A stretch of DNA of 64,000 nt from Polynucleobacter sp. IMCC 30228 (lineage in GTDB: Bacteria; Pseudomonadota; Gammaproteobacteria; Burkholderiales; Burkholderiaceae). Positions 57,390 to 64,000 of the stretch are shown here, piece after piece (the first letter of the stretch is position 1; every line of letters starts with the position of its first letter). The notes under the pieces were generated by a model. It did not search any database and was not told the DNA's origin. It saw only the letters and a list, made by a program, of their open reading frames with translations. The position numbers and the translations under genes were made by a program. The stretch covers positions 124,001 to 188,000 of the forward strand of contig NZ_JAJVCS010000003.1 in assembly GCF_021395205.1 (NCBI RefSeq), written 5' to 3'.

Positions 57390-58073
57390 ATGGATACTTT
57401 GGTCAAAATAAAATCAGTAGCTGCAAAGGAAGATTTATCGCTTTCTGATCAAGCTTATCGGCGTCTGGAAGAGATGATTGCCACTATGGCGCTTGCTCCC
57501 GGTGCCCCCATTTCTGAAAGTCAGTTATCTACTTTATTGGGAATTGGCAGAACACCCATTCGCGAAGCACTGCAAAGATTAAGTCGTGAACATCTGGTCA
57601 CCATCTTACCGAAACGCGGTATTTTTATTTCTGACCTAAACCCGCAGAAGCAATTGCGCGTACTAGAAACCAGGCGTGAATTAGAAAGACTGATTTGCAA
57701 GAAGGCTGCTAAACGCTCGACCAATGATGAGCGTACTGAATTTATTAGGCTGGCAAAAGATTTTCGGAGATCTGCAAAAGAAAAAAATAATACCTTATTT
57801 CTAAAAATTGATAAAGAATTAAACGACTTAACAATTAAGGCGGCTAAAAATGAATATGCGGCAGCAGCTATGACTACTTTGCACGGCATGTCGCGACGAT
57901 TTTGGTTTGGTAATTTTCATCAGGAGGTGAGTATTTCTAGTATTGCTGCTTTGCACGCTACGCTAGCAGATGAGATTGCTGCCGGGCAAGAAGAGGCTGC
58001 CGGCCAAGCATTAGATAAGTTGCTTGACTACATTGAAGATTTCACCCGTAGAACAGTATTACCCGATCATTAA
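57390..58073 (+). CDS. GntR-family (FCD) transcriptional regulator
   Basis: A 227-residue regulator: winged helix at about residues 25-80 with recognition segment LSTLLGIGRTPIREALQRLSREHLV, followed by an all-helical FCD ligand domain. FCD proteins usually respond to a small carboxylate that is the substrate of the neighbouring pathway. It lies between the hydroxylase/monooxygenase pair and the ABC importer and probably controls both. Confidence 0.9.
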   Translation: MDTLVKIKSVAAKEDLSLSDQAYRRLEEMIATMALAPGAPISESQLSTLLGIGRTPIREALQRLSREHLVTILPKRGIFISDLNPQKQLRVLETRRELERLICKKAAKRSTNDERTEFIRLAKDFRRSAKEKNNTLFLKIDKELNDLTIKAAKNEYAAAAMTTLHGMSRRFWFGNFHQEVSISSIAALHATLADEIAAGQEEAAGQALDKLLDYIEDFTRRTVLPDH

Positions 58074-58130
58074 TTTATTTTAAGTAGTTGCAGTTGGGTA
58101 TTTTAGTAATTTATAAAAAGAGGAGACAAA

Positions 58131-59426
58131 ATGAAAAAGAAATTAGTTCAAAATGAAAGCCGCCGGTCTGTCATTAAAGGTATTGGCGCCACTTCTTTGC
58201 TTGCTGCAGGGGGGTGGGGTTTTCCTGCAATTGCTCAAAATACTCCAATTAAAGTTGGTATTTTGGCGCCACGCGCTGGTATAGCTGGCACTATTGGCGA
58301 ATGCGGCTTACGGGGCGCAATGTTTGCAGTAGATAAGATTAATAAAAGTGGTGGTATTGGCGGCCGCAAAGTTGAACTCATTGTCGAAGAAGAAACAAAT
58401 GCCAAAGATACTACCGAACGTTTTCGCAAATTAGTTTTACAAGATAAAGTAGATTGCGTACAAGGGATTGTTTCGTCTGGCGTTTCATTGGCGATGAGCC
58501 CTACAGTTGAAGAAATGAAAGCCTTAACCATCTATTGGGATGGCACATCCCAAGATGGCGTGAAAGAAACTATTCCGACACCAAAATATTTATTCCGCTC
58601 TACGGATAATGAGTGCGAGGCGGTAATGGCTTCATTACTGGCGATTAAATATTACAAAGGTAAATTTGCCACCATTGCAGGGATTAATCCCGACTATTCT
58701 TATGGCCGAAACAATTGGGCTGCCTTTCAGGCACTTTTAAAGCGCTTTGGCATTCCCCATAAGGTTGTGGCAGAGCAGTGGCCAAAGGTGGGCACGATGG
58801 ACCTTTCTAGTAATATCGCTGCCTTAAAAGCTGCTAAGCCCGATTTAATTTTCTCTTCTTTATTATTTGCTGACTTACCAGTATTTATGCAAAATGCGCA
58901 TGCTGCAGGTTTGGCCAATGGGGATATTAAATATGTGATGCCTGCTGCTGGCTTTCAGCAAACCTTGATGAAAAAAGAATTTACTCCCGAGGGCATAGTC
59001 TTTGGTTTAAATACGTTAGACTTTAACTATCCCAATGCTAGCCCCCTGCAGAAAGAGTTTGTGCAGTTTTATTACAGCAAATATAAAGATTATCCAAATT
59101 GGGAAGCTGATCGTGCGTATTTTGCCATGCAGATATATAAAGCAGGCACTGAAAAGGCGATTAAAACAAAGGGTGGGGCATGGCCTAAGACTGAAGAAAT
59201 TATCGCTGGTATTGAAGGAATCGAGGTTCAGTCATTAGGCGGTCCTGGCAGAATGCGGGGCGACCATATTGCTGAACAAACTTTCTATCAAGGCTTAACT
59301 ACACATAAAAATAAGTATGATTTTGTAACCACAAATCCTGTGGATAAGAAATTCAGCAGCGAATTACAAAAGCCGCCAGGCATGGATTTTTGGCAATGGC
59401 TTGAAACTGCAAAAATTACTCTTTAG
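58131..59426 (+). CDS. ABC transporter substrate-binding protein, branched-chain type, Tat signal
   Basis: A 431-residue type-1 periplasmic binding protein of the branched-chain amino acid (LivK/HAAT) class. The N terminus carries a twin-arginine signal (SRRSVIKGIGA, Arg11-Arg12) ending in PAIAQ, unlike the Sec signal of typical LivK. IKVGILAPRAGIAGTIGECGLRGAMFAVDKIN is the fold entry. A Rho-independent terminator follows, so it may be made in excess over the permeases. Confidence 0.9.
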   Translation: MKKKLVQNESRRSVIKGIGATSLLAAGGWGFPAIAQNTPIKVGILAPRAGIAGTIGECGLRGAMFAVDKINKSGGIGGRKVELIVEEETNAKDTTERFRKLVLQDKVDCVQGIVSSGVSLAMSPTVEEMKALTIYWDGTSQDGVKETIPTPKYLFRSTDNECEAVMASLLAIKYYKGKFATIAGINPDYSYGRNNWAAFQALLKRFGIPHKVVAEQWPKVGTMDLSSNIAALKAAKPDLIFSSLLFADLPVFMQNAHAAGLANGDIKYVMPAAGFQQTLMKKEFTPEGIVFGLNTLDFNYPNASPLQKEFVQFYYSKYKDYPNWEADRAYFAMQIYKAGTEKAIKTKGGAWPKTEEIIAGIEGIEVQSLGGPGRMRGDHIAEQTFYQGLTTHKNKYDFVTTNPVDKKFSSELQKPPGMDFWQWLETAKITL

Positions 59427-59437
59427 ATCGCGCTAAA

Positions 59438-59470
59438 CCGGGCCGTAGCAGTACGGCTCGGTTTTTTTTT
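59438..59470 (+). terminator. Rho-independent terminator after the binding-protein gene
   Basis: A 10-base-pair GC-rich stem (59438-59447 with 59452-59461, one G-T wobble, otherwise perfect), a four-base loop and a run of nine Ts. It stands 11 bases after the stop codon and before the permease gene, so it probably ends part of the transcripts. Confidence 0.85.
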
Positions 59471-59481
59471 GAGCATCTCTT

Positions 59482-60363
59482 ATGACAGCATTTATCGATA
59501 TCGTATTAAGTGGCATTTTTCATGCTGCAGTACTATTTTTATTAGCTGGTGGTTTGCAGTTGGTTTTTGGCGTACAAAAAATTGTGAACTTATCTTGTGG
59601 CGCTTTTTATGCACTAGGCGCCTATTTTGGCATTACTTTTGTTAACCTAGCAATCCAGCAGGGCATTTCATCATCTTATTTGCTGGCACTTATTTTATTG
59701 GCCGGCATGATCATCGGCCTGGTTGGGCCTTTAATAGAGCGACTATTGCGCTTAGTTTATCAGCGTGAGGAAGGCTTTCAATTGCTGCTTACCTTTGCCA
59801 TTATGTTGGTCTTGGAAGACTTAATTCGGATGCTTTGGGGCGCTACTCCTATGACCTTGGGCAATATTTCGATGGTATATGGCAAATTAAATTTTGCTTC
59901 GACTACCTTACCCGTTTATAAGGCTCTCGTAATTGGTTCAAGCATCTGCTTAGCTTTAGCACTTGGTTGGATGCTGCAAAGAACTAATTTTGGGCGTATT
60001 GTGCGAGCAACTGCAGAAAATCGCCGCATGAGTGAAGCCCTTGGGGTCAACGGCGTCTGGATTAATGTCGCTATCTTTACCCTGGGTACCATGTTGGGCA
60101 CCCTTGGTGGCGCCTTAGTGGTGCCGACTTCCGCAGCTTCGCTCGATATGATCTCCGAAGTTGTTGTCGAAGCCTTTGCAGTAGTAGTCATTGGTGGGCT
60201 AGGCAGCATGCGGGGCGCTTTGGTAGGCGCTTTAATTGTTGGTTTAATGCGCGCGTTTGCGGTATATGCCTACGCAGAGCTTGAGCTACTCCTCATTTAT
60301 TTAATAGTTATTTTAGTTTTAATTATTAAGCCTTCTGGTCTTTATGGAAAGGCAGCTGAATGA
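59482..60363 (+). CDS. Branched-chain-type ABC permease (LivH-like)
   Basis: A 293-residue permease with about eight membrane segments and the LivH-type motif FGRIVRATAENRRMSEALGVN and the later VVIGGLGSMRGALVGALIVG. It overlaps the next permease gene by four bases (ATGA). Substrate is unknown and set by the binding protein. Confidence 0.92.
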   Translation: MTAFIDIVLSGIFHAAVLFLLAGGLQLVFGVQKIVNLSCGAFYALGAYFGITFVNLAIQQGISSSYLLALILLAGMIIGLVGPLIERLLRLVYQREEGFQLLLTFAIMLVLEDLIRMLWGATPMTLGNISMVYGKLNFASTTLPVYKALVIGSSICLALALGWMLQRTNFGRIVRATAENRRMSEALGVNGVWINVAIFTLGTMLGTLGGALVVPTSAASLDMISEVVVEAFAVVVIGGLGSMRGALVGALIVGLMRAFAVYAYAELELLLIYLIVILVLIIKPSGLYGKAAE

Positions 60364-61328
60364 CGCTTAAGTTTAAGTTGGTGATCTTAATTTGTTTGGC
60401 CGTGCTTTGTAGCTCGCCTTGGATTTTAAGCCCTTATTACATGACCTTGTTATTGCCAGCAGTGGCATACAGTATTATTTTGTTGGGCTTCAATTTACTC
60501 TTTGGTTATACCGGCCTTTTATCTTTTGGTCATGCAATGTATGTTGCTTTAGGAGCTTATACAGTTGCCATCTTGACGAGCCGCCTTGGCATTAAAAGCA
60601 TGGAAGTCAATATTCTTGGGGCGGCGCTTGTTTGTTTTCTTATTTCGATTCCCATTGGGCTACTTTGTGTGCGCTATGTACGAATTTTTTTCGGCATGCT
60701 GACCTTAGCTTTTGGCATGTTATTCCATTCCATTCTCTTTAAGTTCTATGATTTATCGGGTGGGGATTCTGGCATTAAAGTTATTCGCCCCAACTTATTT
60801 GGCGTTGACTTAAGTGAAATGGATAAAACTAGTTTTTTAATTGGCCCATTTTTTTACTATTCAATTGGGGTCATGCTTATCCTCGCATTGGTGATGTGGC
60901 GGATTGTGCATTCGCCACTCGGCCTGCATTTGCAGTCCATACGTGATAACCCCCGTAAGGCCGAATATTTAGGCATAAAGGTACATCGTTTTCGTTTAAT
61001 TTCCTTTGTTATTTCGGCGGTGTATGGCGGAATCGGCGGCGCCTTATTAGTCGTGCCCGTAGGCTTAGCCGATCCTGAGTTGGCTTATTGGACTCAATCG
61101 GGCAATATTGTTTTTATGACTATCTTCGGGGGCTTTAATAATTTCTTTGGCCCGATCATTGGTGCATTTGCGTTTATTGGGCTAAAAGATCAAATTGTCA
61201 GCCAAACTCAATATTGGCGGTTGGTATTGGGAATCGTGTTAATTCTGCTAGTGGTTTTTTTACCTGGCGGAATCATGGGCTTATTGACTGGCAAGAAGTC
61301 TGTGGCTCGTTCGCAGGAGGGGCGCTGA
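60360..61328 (+). CDS. Branched-chain-type ABC permease (LivM-like)
   Basis: A 322-residue permease with about nine membrane segments, including LLFGYTGLLSFGHAMYVALGAYT and the loop LQSIRDNPRKAEYLGIKVHRFRL typical of LivM. The stop TGA shares its last base with the start of the first ATPase gene. Confidence 0.92.
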   Translation: MTLKFKLVILICLAVLCSSPWILSPYYMTLLLPAVAYSIILLGFNLLFGYTGLLSFGHAMYVALGAYTVAILTSRLGIKSMEVNILGAALVCFLISIPIGLLCVRYVRIFFGMLTLAFGMLFHSILFKFYDLSGGDSGIKVIRPNLFGVDLSEMDKTSFLIGPFFYYSIGVMLILALVMWRIVHSPLGLHLQSIRDNPRKAEYLGIKVHRFRLISFVISAVYGGIGGALLVVPVGLADPELAYWTQSGNIVFMTIFGGFNNFFGPIIGAFAFIGLKDQIVSQTQYWRLVLGIVLILLVVFLPGGIMGLLTGKKSVARSQEGR

Positions 61329-62089
61329 TGCCGATTTTAGAATCAAAGGCGGTTTCAAAACATTATGGAGTTTATAAGGCACTGCAAGACGTTAGCCTGC
61401 AATTTTTTGAAAACGAAATTGTCGCGATTGTGGGCCCGAATGGGGCAGGAAAAACTACCTTTGTTAATGTGCTTACTGGTTTATTAAAGCCAACTCATGG
61501 TGAAGTTGCCTTTCATGGCAAATCGATTGCTGGAGTTGGTCCCGTCACCTTAGCGAAATTAGGCATGGCGCGTGCTTTTCAGCTAGTACAAATATTCCCG
61601 CAATTAAGTGTGCAAGAAACTATTATTGCTGCCGTTATTTCTCAACGTAATATGCAATACAACTTTTGGTCAAACGTTGGCTCCAAGTCGGAGTTAATTG
61701 AGCGCGCGCTTGAGGTGGCAGCTATTTTTAACTTAGACAAAAAAATGGCTTGGCAAGCTTCCTATTTGTCTCAAGGTGAGAAAAAGCTCCTAGATATTGC
61801 CAGCGCATTTGCTTTAAGCCCAGAGGTGATTTTATTAGATGAGCCAACGAGTGGTATTTCTACAGGCGAGAAGCGCGGCATTATGGATACCTTGATGGCT
61901 GCAGCGAAATTAGCTGGCATAAAAACGATGCTGTTGGTTGAGCATGATATGGAATTAGTTGCCGAGTATTCAACGCGAATCGTTGCTTTGGCAGAAGGCA
62001 AATTATTAGCTGATTTACCCCCCAACGAGTTTTTTAATGATCCTGAACTGCAGGCAACTATTATTGGTAAACGGGTGAATCATGCTTAA
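61328..62089 (+). CDS. Branched-chain-type ABC ATPase (LivG-like)
   Basis: A 253-residue ATPase with Walker A GPNGAGKTT, the degenerate signature LSQGEKKLLDIASAF and Walker B VILLDEPTSGIS. Start at 61328 is chosen because it overlaps the livM stop and gives a normal N terminus; a reading from 61214 runs into livM. It overlaps the second ATPase gene by 8 bases. Confidence 0.92.
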   Translation: MPILESKAVSKHYGVYKALQDVSLQFFENEIVAIVGPNGAGKTTFVNVLTGLLKPTHGEVAFHGKSIAGVGPVTLAKLGMARAFQLVQIFPQLSVQETIIAAVISQRNMQYNFWSNVGSKSELIERALEVAAIFNLDKKMAWQASYLSQGEKKLLDIASAFALSPEVILLDEPTSGISTGEKRGIMDTLMAAAKLAGIKTMLLVEHDMELVAEYSTRIVALAEGKLLADLPPNEFFNDPELQATIIGKRVNHA

Positions 62090-62783
62090 GGTGAAGGCGA
62101 TTTCGGTTGAAATTCAAAATAGCCCCATTCTGCGTAAAGTTAGCCTTGAAGTTAAGGCCGGTGAATTGGTATGTTTGGTTGGTAGAAATGGCGCAGGCAA
62201 AACTACTACCCTAAATAGCATCATGGGTTATCGCAAACCAAAAGAGGGCGATATTCTGCTTGAGGAAAAATCGATTCTAGGAAAACGGACGTTTGATATT
62301 GCCCGATTAGGGATTGGATTTTCTCCAGAAGAAAGTGAAGTTTTTGGTGATCTAACTGTGGCTGAAAATATTGAAATGTCAACCTGGACAATTAAAACTA
62401 AAATGCCCAATGCTGAACGCATTGCGATGGCCTATCGTATTTTTCCTAAGCTAGACGGGTATCGCGAACGTGGTGGCAATCATTTATCGGGTGGTGAGCG
62501 GAAGATGCTTTCAATTGCTCGAGCGCTGACGCTTGATCCGAAGTTATTAATTCTGGACGAACCTTTCGAGGGGCTTTCGCCTGCGATTATTCCGATTATT
62601 AGTGACGGCCTATCGAGCATTCGTGAGGCAGGCCGAGCAATTTTAATGGCCGAGTCCAATGCTTTTCATATTCCCGACTATGCCGACCGTGTTTACGTGA
62701 TTGAGCGTGGCGAAATTATTTTTTCTGGCAGCGTGAATGATGCTAAACGGCATACTAATTTAAGTCTTAAGGGCGAAGCATAG
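62082..62783 (+). CDS. Branched-chain-type ABC ATPase (LivF-like)
   Basis: A 233-residue ATPase with Walker A GRNGAGKTT, signature LSGGERKMLSIARAL and Walker B LLILDEPFEGLSP, as in LivF. It completes an importer of one binding protein, two permeases and two ATPases. The gap to the next gene is 20 bases. Confidence 0.92.
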   Translation: MLKVKAISVEIQNSPILRKVSLEVKAGELVCLVGRNGAGKTTTLNSIMGYRKPKEGDILLEEKSILGKRTFDIARLGIGFSPEESEVFGDLTVAENIEMSTWTIKTKMPNAERIAMAYRIFPKLDGYRERGGNHLSGGERKMLSIARALTLDPKLLILDEPFEGLSPAIIPIISDGLSSIREAGRAILMAESNAFHIPDYADRVYVIERGEIIFSGSVNDAKRHTNLSLKGEA

Positions 62784-62791
62784 TAATTATT

Positions 62792-62797
62792 AAGGAG
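62792..62797 (+). promoter_or_regulatory. Ribosome-binding site for the TTG-start gene
   Basis: AAGGAG stands six bases before the TTG at 62804 and supports that codon as the start of the ketopantoate-hydroxymethyltransferase homolog. Confidence 0.75.
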
Positions 62798-62803
62798 ATT
62801 AAG

Positions 62804-63685
62804 TTGAACAAAGCAACGGCAGTGCCTGAGCAAAAAAAACGAACCATGCAAGATATTTATGCCTCAAAAAAAACAGGTGAGAAAATGGTTTATATGTCTG
62901 TACCCGATTACACCTCAGCAAAATGGGCAGAAACTGCGGGGGTTGATGTTGCTGTGATTGGGGATAGTTTGGCGATGATTGCGCATGGGCACTCTAATAC
63001 GATTCCAGCGTCGATGGATATGATGGTGATGCACGCTGCTGGCATTCGACGTGGCGCCCCAAATACCTTTCTGCTGGGTTGTATGCCTTATCAAAGCTAC
63101 AACACAATTGATCGGGCGCTCACCAATGCGACGCGGTTTATGCAGGAAGCAGGCTCAGATGCGGTGAAGCCTCAAGGTGGAAAATCGCAAGCACATATTT
63201 TGCGAGCTATGGTCGATGCAGGTATTCCAACCGCCTCTCATATCGGCATGACCCCCCATACCGTAGCTGTATTTGGGGGCTTTAAGGTACAGGGACGTAC
63301 AGCTGACACCGCCATGAAAATTTTAGAAGATGCCTTTGCAATTCAAGATGCCGGCTGTTTTATGCTGGAGTTTGAAGCTGTGCCAGCAAAGATTGCCAGC
63401 GTTATTTCACAGCAATTAGAAATCCCAACAATTGGAATTGGTGCTGGCGTTGGTACTGACGGTCAAATTTTGTTATGCCATGATTTATTGGGCGTATTTT
63501 CTGATTTCAAGCCGAAATTTACTAAACGTTATGCGAATTTGACTGAAGTAGCGGTTGCCGGCATTAAGGAGTACATTGCCGATGTTAAGGGAGGTACCTT
63601 TCCAGATGATGAGCATAGTTATTCTGTGGACGAAAAAGAATTTGACAAGTTTCTTAATCTAGTAGAGAAGCGAAAGCATCATTAA
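62804..63685 (+). CDS. Divergent ketopantoate hydroxymethyltransferase (PanB) homolog
   Basis: A 293-residue TIM-barrel protein of the PanB family (normal 260-270). Shared with E. coli PanB are GDSLAM with Asp54 (PanB Asp45), RRGAPN, Lys122 (Lys112), His146 (His136) and Glu191 (the base Glu181). But PanB Asp84 aligns without a gap to Cys93 (LLGCMPY for LLADLPF) and Glu114 to Gln124 (VKPQGG for VKIEGG), so two of three Mg ligands are lost. The C-terminal 35 residues are an added tail. With the ketopantoate-reductase homolog it may work on another 2-oxo or hydroxy acid, not on ketopantoate. Confidence 0.85.
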   Translation: MNKATAVPEQKKRTMQDIYASKKTGEKMVYMSVPDYTSAKWAETAGVDVAVIGDSLAMIAHGHSNTIPASMDMMVMHAAGIRRGAPNTFLLGCMPYQSYNTIDRALTNATRFMQEAGSDAVKPQGGKSQAHILRAMVDAGIPTASHIGMTPHTVAVFGGFKVQGRTADTAMKILEDAFAIQDAGCFMLEFEAVPAKIASVISQQLEIPTIGIGAGVGTDGQILLCHDLLGVFSDFKPKFTKRYANLTEVAVAGIKEYIADVKGGTFPDDEHSYSVDEKEFDKFLNLVEKRKHH

Positions 63686-63709
63686 CCAAGATTTCACTTT
63701 CACTGCTAA

Positions 63710-64000
63710 ATGAGCGCTAATCGTCAGAAAATAGCGGTAGTGGGAGCAGGCGCCGTCGGCTGTTATTTTGGCGGCATGCTGGCACGCAGTAATCATGAGT
63801 TAATCCTGATTGGTCGCAGCGAGCGAGTGGATGCTATCAATCGTTTTGGTTTGCAAATGGATTGCCAAAGTTTTCAAGCTAATGTAGCTTTACAAGCAAG
63901 TGCTGATTTTGCGAGCATCGCTGCTGCAGACATGATTTTACTTTGTGTAAAGTCTTACGATACCGTTGCTACGATGCAGGCTCTAAAACCATTCTTATCT
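63710..64000 (+). CDS. Ketopantoate reductase (PanE/ApbA) family protein, N-terminal part
   Basis: The window ends inside this gene; 97 codons are visible from the ATG at 63710. The N terminus is a nucleotide-binding fold, IAVVGAGAVGCYFGGMLA, followed by DMILLCVKSYDT, both typical of 2-dehydropantoate 2-reductase family proteins. It follows the PanB homolog by 24 bases. Whether it reduces ketopantoate or another 2-oxo acid cannot be read here. Confidence 0.88.
   Translation, partial: MSANRQKIAVVGAGAVGCYFGGMLARSNHELILIGRSERVDAINRFGLQMDCQSFQANVALQASADFASIAAADMILLCVKSYDTVATMQALKPFLS

Noticed and set aside
61214-61327. Longer start for the LivG-like ATPase
   Set aside because: It would overlap livM by over 110 bases and adds no conserved sequence; 61328 overlaps the livM stop.

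Overview
The window looks like the chromosome of a small-genome freshwater betaproteobacterium of the Burkholderiaceae, most likely Polynucleobacter or a close relative. Reasons: moderate GC content with very dense packing, the block sdhAB-sdhE-gltA-leuCDB-asd-fimV-truA-trpFBA-accD-folC-cvpA-purF-metZ, two orphan Bug/TctC binding proteins, and a chemotrophic Sox cluster. The genus is inferred from gene order and protein character, not from a marker gene. No rRNA, tRNA, CRISPR array, insertion sequence or prophage was seen. No gene-free stretch exceeds 300 bases; the longest is 20775-21001 (227 bases).

Region 1 (1-18969, all +) is core metabolism: the end of succinate dehydrogenase, citrate synthase, leucine synthesis with a small entericidin-like lipoprotein gene between leuC and leuD, aspartate semialdehyde dehydrogenase, a short FimV, TruA, tryptophan synthesis, AccD, FolC, a SPOR protein, CvpA, PurF and MetZ.

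Region 2 (18985-34739) is a sulfur-oxidation island. modBC (molybdate import, - strand, no modA beside it) diverges from an ArsR-family regulator with the cysteine pair of persulfide sensors. Then come a DUF2892 membrane protein, soxCDYZAXB, a periplasmic DsrE-like protein, a SoxH-like metallo-hydrolase, a small cytochrome c, a TsuA-like thiosulfate transporter, a PmpA/PmpB pair, a DUF442 sulfur transferase, a pterin-carbinolamine-dehydratase-like protein, a DUF2244 protein, a thioesterase and mnmH. SoxCD is a molybdenum enzyme, so modBC and the dehydratase-like protein (a family linked to molybdenum cofactor) fit the same theme. SoxCD predicts full oxidation of thiosulfate to sulfate.

Region 3 (34736-54212) is mixed housekeeping and accessory: glutaryl-CoA dehydrogenase, a queuosine-precursor transporter, the MsrPQ methionine sulfoxide repair pair, two Bug proteins around a gamma-glutamyltransferase and an ABC-F ATPase, a FemAB-like protein, a membrane-anchored glutamate-synthase-like flavoprotein, a secreted nuclease, an enoyl-CoA hydratase, a papain-like small protein, an outer-membrane barrel diverging from a secreted protein with two identical 17-residue Cys/His/Met repeats, a DUF1622 protein, an ion channel and a sodium:solute symporter.

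Region 4 (54272-64000) is a catabolic-looking island: a phytanoyl-CoA-dioxygenase-like enzyme, a thiol dioxygenase (-), a histidine-rich fatty-acid-hydroxylase-family protein, a two-part monooxygenase-like protein, a GntR regulator, a complete branched-chain-type ABC importer whose binding protein has a Tat-type signal, a ketopantoate hydroxymethyltransferase homolog that has lost two of the three expected magnesium ligands, and the start of a ketopantoate-reductase homolog. This last set is the best candidate for an undescribed pathway.
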